Source of the DNA: Notospermus geniculatus
Lineage: Eukaryota; Nemertea; Pilidiophora; Heteronemertea; Lineidae
Length of the DNA stretch: 64,000 nt
Reading direction: 5' to 3'
Assembly (NCBI GenBank): GCA_002633025.1
Contig: NMRB01001255.1
Span: 120,322-184,321 of the forward strand
Below, piece after piece: positions 59,884 to 64,000 of this stretch. The number at the start of each line of letters is the position of its first letter. Position 1 is the first letter of the stretch. The notes below the pieces were generated by a model. That model was not told the DNA's origin. It made no database searches and was given only the letters and a program-made list of their open reading frames with translations. Both the position numbers and the translations under genes were made by a program.

Positions 59884-61861
59884 GTAAGAAATTCTTGAAA
59901 ATCCTTTGAATATGTTTCATAATTACCGGTATGTCGTAAATTGAATAGGGGAATCGTCTCGTCATGGTTGTTATTGGAATGTCATATGACGCACTTGATT
60001 TTAATATTAGGTACCAATAATAGACAAATCCCAAATTGATGGAAACGGGAAAGATCTGTGCACTTCCGCCGAAATAGCAACAAGAACCTCGGTCTGAAAC
60101 TGAATGACGTGACGCAGAGAACCCCACGACAGTGACTTGGACGACGTTACGTCAGAGTTAGTTGACCATTGCTGAATCACGTATTGCATGCATAACGTCA
60201 GCTGGTTTCAGATCGAGGTTCTTGTTGCTATTTCGGCGGAAGTGCGCAGAACTTGGAATTCGGGATTTGTCTATAGTGCAATTTTCATTGCATTCAAATG
60301 TTCTCAAAATAGTTGATTCTTGTCGATGGTGGACTGGACGTCAGTCTTGCTAATTAATTCAGTAACTTTGTATAATCGAATGAATTTCTTTTAGGGGGCG
60401 AAACTGGAGTTTTCAACATCGACGAACTTGTGGCTGTTCTCCATGATGAAAATGCCATCGATTTATGTGTGATAGCTGTGCCGAAACTCTTGAACTTTGT
60501 TGACTACATGGTGATTGCAAGCGGGCGCTCAGTACGACATATCAGAGCTATGGCAGAGTACATCAAATGGCTGGTAGGTTACAGAGATTAGTTCCAGTGC
60601 ATTCTTTTGCGTGCTTTATTTCCACTGCAGGGTTTCCACTGCGATTTGTGGTGAGCGGTGCGGTTTTTACAGAGTCATCAATATCCTCAAACTCAGCAAA
60701 GCTTCCTCCTTCATCACAGTGTTTGTCGTCAAACACACAAAGACTTTCTCTCTCCTCACAGTGTTTGCAGTCCAGACCTCACTGCCAGCTTTGTGGAGGC
60801 TAGGCCAAAAAATGATTTTGTTTGCCTGAAACATAACGTCTGTATCGTTGCATATCTTTTCAGCATAAGAGGAAGAAAAGCAAGAGAGATCCGTATCTGA
60901 AAATAGAAGGTTTGGATGCCAAGGATTGGGTGGCATTAGATTTAGGTAGGTCAGATGAAGTCCAGGAGAATTACCCGTTGATAAAAAACATGCCTTTGAA
61001 AATCATCAATTGTGACCTGTCACCACGAAACTAGTCCTAAATCGCTTATTGTCTGTCTTTTGTAAAATCTGAGTGATTACATTTCTTCCTTTATCTCCTG
61101 GGGGTACTTCGGTTCATATCTTGTGCGACTTAAGACAGGTTTTGTTGTGGCGTGTCACAATTTCCTTTGAGATCTTGCAGATATCTATCTTGTCGGTAAT
61201 TGTGGCCGTTCCGGTAAAACCAGGCATATGTCGCTCAGGTGAGCCTCAACGAACTAAGATGACACCAGGAGAGAATGGAAGAAATAGATTGTTTCAGATT
61301 TCATAATAGACAGACAGTTTTGAAACTGACAAAGATTTGGTCTCAACCTGCCAAGCTAAGAGCGACATATGCCTGGTTTTGCCAAAATGGGTCACAATTT
61401 AGCAGGTCTGAATCTGACCGCACAATGCGTGTTATCCAGTTAGTTCAGTCGTTTAGTTATTTTCTGTGGTAGCAAAACAATGTTCCGTCAGAGAAACGAT
61501 CCACTTGATCTTATCTGGGTCAAATCTGCCATTCCTATGCTTAAAATGATATTTCCTTCTTTCAGGGAACATTGCCCTTCATCTTTTCATGCCAGAAACT
61601 CGGGAAATCTACGATCTGGAGAGCCTGTGGGCTATTGGCGGGGAATACGACGATAGGCCTACACAACAAGACGACCCATATGCTTTCCTCTTTGACCAAA
61701 GTCAGCAGACGATGGAAGTCAATGCGAGTTCCCAAGAAGAGTCGGTTACTGTTGATATGCCTCAGCAGGCAGGAAGTGATATTTCTTACGAGATGCATTC
61801 AGATCAGTGGCATCAGGCTAAGCCTGTAGATGTTAGTAATGACAGTAATATAGACAGATGA
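59084..61861 (+). CDS. MALSU1: Mitochondrial assembly of ribosomal large subunit protein 1 (RsfS family)
   Basis: Exons 59084-59883 (ATG 59133), 60395-60573, 60864-60945 and 61566-61861 (TGA) join in phase to about 435 residues. The RsfS/DUF143 domain runs from about residue 255 to 360: FNIDELVAVLHDENAIDLCV, DYMVIASGRSVRHIRAMAEY, KRDPYLKIEG, WVALDLGNIALHLFMPETRE, IYDLESLW. In vertebrates MALSU1 binds the mitoribosomal large subunit (uL14m) with L0R8F8 and mt-ACP and blocks premature subunit joining. The start MACLNCGKVFMRRRFCDLGR is Arg-rich, consistent with a mitochondrial presequence. The protein is nearly twice human length because of a long N-terminal part with a Ser/Asp-rich acidic stretch. 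Confidence 0.92.
60019..60275. repeat. Family L foldback copy in MALSU1 intron 1
   Basis: ATAGACAAATCCCAAATT/AATTCGGGATTTGTCTAT outside and AGATCTGTGCACTTCCGCCG/CGGCGGAAGTGCGCAGAAC inside. Longest of the three copies. Confidence 0.85.
60395..60573 (+). CDS. MALSU1: MALSU1 exon 2 (RsfS domain, first half)
   Basis: Acceptor TTTCTTTTAG, donor GGCTG|GTAGGT. Encodes GETGVFNIDELVAVLHDENA to MAEYIKWL, the strand-helix start of the RsfS fold. Confidence 0.93.
60864..60945 (+). CDS. MALSU1: MALSU1 exon 3 (RsfS domain, centre)
   Basis: Acceptor ATATCTTTTCAG, donor TTTAG|GTAGGT. Encodes HKRKKSKRDPYLKIEGLDAK then DWVALDL. Confidence 0.92.
61212..61382. repeat. Foldback element in MALSU1 intron 3
   Basis: GTAAAACCAGGCATATGTCG and CTC pair with GAGCGACATATGCCTGGTTT then TGCC. 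Confidence 0.75.
61566..61861 (+). CDS. MALSU1: MALSU1 exon 4 (RsfS domain end and C-terminal tail)
   Basis: Acceptor CTTCTTTCAG. Encodes GNIALHLFMPETREIYDLES then a 60-residue acidic/Gln-rich tail ending NDSNIDR and TGA 61859-61861. Confidence 0.92.
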
Positions 61862-63185
61862 TATCAGTCATCATGAGGTACATGTAACACTACTCATGAG
61901 GATAGCGCCGTACTAGCACCACAGGTGTCACTGCGAGCGTTGTGACCAAAATTTCTTTTTCTAACGTTTTTTCAATTTATTTCCGGCAAAAAAATAACCA
62001 GTTTGTTTTGGACGCCCAACAGTAAAATTTACATCATCATGTAAAAGATGAAAAGTTCTCTTATTTCTTTGCTTTTCTCCTTCAAAGAAAAAAATCAAGA
62101 AGTCAACTTCCAGAATCTTGCAGATTTTCGACCCCAACTGGGGTCTTCCTCAGGCACTTTTCAGTTGGAGAGACCAGAAAAGACTTCAAAGAAAGAAATA
62201 GAATAGCGATAAAAGTAAACATTTTGTCTCATTATTTCTCTAGAAAAATGTACCGGGTAGGCCTACAGGTCATCTTTTCATGACGCATTTGTAAAGTGAC
62301 GTCGCTGTGGTCACATCGCTCGCAGTACCGACCTGTCGGGATATAAAGTTGTACACCTTCCTCATTAGCCTTCATCCTAACTGGTTTTCACGATATTTGC
62401 ATTTTTTTGAGAACTCTGGCAACGCTAGGGAACATGCATGTACTGCATTATAAAGTACATGTACATGTATGTGTTAGTGACTCGTTTATTACATGAACAT
62501 GTACAGTGGAACCTCAGAACCACCCCTACAATAAATGCTTCAAGCCGCTGTGAAATTAGTGGTGGTCTGAAAACAGGGAGGAAGCCTCTTTTAAAAGCAA
62601 TCCAACATTGGATAAACGACAGAGCTAAGCTCACCATATGCAAAGTGAGATTGAGCATTAATCCAGAGAGAAAGTTAAAATGTTCAAAGGTGGGGAGATT
62701 TCTTCTCCCTGGCTACAGGTGCGTCAGTTTAGTCTGTGAAGAGGCTTGGGCATTTTCAGAAACTTCCTTCGGGCCGTAGAGTGGATACCTAAGACGGTAG
62801 GCAGCCTGGTGAAATCGGCTTGATATAGGAGGAAGCTTGCAGTGATGAGTTAGGTCTTTCAATTATATTTCAATACTGACACAACTCCTTTTTGGGGTGC
62901 ATTAGAAATATAGTAGAAAGGCCTTTCATCATTGGAAGTTTCAGCGCGATTTGAGTGGTGATGTACAATGCAACTCATTCAGTCATCATTCAGCTCCCTC
63001 CTGATGTACATGTTGCACGCATGGATATCAATCATGACCCCAATGAGGAAACCAGGTGAGGGGTGGAATTGGTTGGGGACTGGGGCATGGAACTGTGTTT
63101 AAAAAAATACAGATCCATGTGTATCTGTTGATACTCCCAATGCTTCTACCGAGCAGGTCCTTGTAAAGTATGCCGCTGAGTTTCC

Positions 63186-63365
63186 TATGGATATTATTCC
63201 TAATGGATATTATTCCTAATGGATATTATTCCTAATGGATATTATTCCTGATGGATATTATTCCTGATGGATATTATTCCTGATGGATATTATTCCTGAT
63301 GGATATTATTCCTGATGGATATTATTCCTAATGGATATTATTCCTATGGATATCATTCCTATGGA
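63186..63365. repeat. 16-bp minisatellite, about 11 copies
   Basis: ATGGATATTATTCCTA or ATGGATATTATTCCTG repeated head to tail. The A and G variants are clustered rather than mixed. Confidence 0.95.
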
Positions 63366-63715
63366 TATGGCGTGGTAGTAATTTCAAAAAGTCGAGACGT
63401 TGGCTCCAAACACTTCTCACGCCTATCGGGTTTAGGGCGGACTCACGGATAAGTTTAATGGGATAGCCCCATGACAATGTCCAGTGCCTTAGACGAACTG
63501 CAGAAGAAATACGTCCTCACATTTGACATGCACAAAATTTGGTCATAATCAAGAGCCATTAGTTGCTCCACCGAGGTCGAAGTTTTGGCATAATCTTTTC
63601 AACTGCTTATTTCTTGCACTCATAATTAAAGTATATTTGTTATTAGAGGGCAGGGAAAGGGAAAAATCTACCTCCCCTCTCCAGCTTCCTCCCTGATTCT
63701 CAAGTTTTTATTTGT

Positions 63716-63805
63716 CTGCCTCCAATAGGAGGTGTAGCATATTGCCTGTCTCCAATAGGAGGCATAGCATATTGCCCGCCTCCAATAGGAGGTGTAGCAT
63801 ATTCG
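63716..63805. repeat. 30-bp tandem repeat, three copies
   Basis: CTGCCTCCAATAGGAGGTGT + AGCATATTGC three times. Each unit has a CCTCCAATAGGAGG near-palindrome. Confidence 0.9.
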
Positions 63806-64000
63806 TCATTTGGTATTGGTGTGGTGTCTCTTTGTCAGTCAGTCTGTCAAGGTGGCATGTTTGTTTTTCAACTATGAGCCCAGGTCATAATATGATATAT
63901 GATATATTATAGTCAATAGCAGATTCCGCGGCGTTTCCACTATATAGTGGAAACGGGCCTTAAGAGAATAACAAATTATTTGTCTGCTGACGAAACAACA

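Larger units (their letters stand above)
61862..64000. other. Downstream of MALSU1: repeats only
   Basis: No gene recognised. Contains a hammerhead-like core on the minus strand (62126-62153), the 16-bp minisatellite (63186-63365) and a 30-bp x3 repeat (63716-63805). Confidence 0.6.

Overview
This is a window of nuclear DNA from an invertebrate animal. Genes are split into many exons by GT-AG introns, intergenic and intronic DNA is packed with small inverted-repeat (foldback/MITE-like) elements, and words such as ACATGTACATGT and TAGGCCTA recur throughout. Together with the gene content this points to a marine deuterostome, most likely an ambulacrarian (echinoderm or hemichordate). The taxon is an inference and I could not test it. 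A 14-N run at 42106-42119 and single Ns at 38925 and 43360 mark an unfinished assembly.

Three protein genes, all on the + strand, account for every convincing coding exon. (1) About 4.56-36.72 kb holds a very large gene of the ITPRID/KRAP/TESPA1 family (IP3-receptor-interacting proteins). I rebuilt 14 exons whose splice phases all agree, giving roughly 3,060 codons, and the 5' coding end was not found. The IP3R-binding domain is spread over five or six small exons (11.37-14.27 kb). Three giant exons (1.6, 3.4 and 3.0 kb) encode disordered Ser/Pro/acidic sequence, and four small exons encode a conserved-looking C-terminal helical domain. (2) 46.72-53.64 kb is beta-catenin (CTNNB1/armadillo), complete in 13 coding exons and about 819 residues. 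It carries the GSK3 phosphodegron, the armadillo repeats and the C-terminal DTDL. A likely 5' non-coding exon lies near 41.57-41.71 kb. (3) 59.08-61.86 kb is the mitochondrial ribosome-silencing/assembly factor MALSU1 (RsfS family), in four exons with an unusually long acidic N-terminal region.

The rest is mostly repeats. I can see at least three families of hairpin elements that share terminal words but not interiors (ends like GGGCCGTATTC, GGGAGGTTTCG or TAAGGC). There is also a dead Tc1/mariner-type element with two inverted copies of its own 3' half, tRNA-like SINE heads, and several minisatellites with 16, 30, 32, 49, about 53 and about 90 bp units, two of them inside beta-catenin introns and each interrupted by another insertion. 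No prokaryotic features, CRISPR arrays, rRNA genes or convincing intact tRNA genes were seen.

Functionally the genes are unrelated: Ca2+ signalling scaffold, Wnt/cadherin effector and mitoribosome biogenesis. The points of most interest are the size and possible alternative ends of the ITPRID-like gene, the direct repeats flanking one of its in-frame giant exons, and the shared-terminus hairpin elements.
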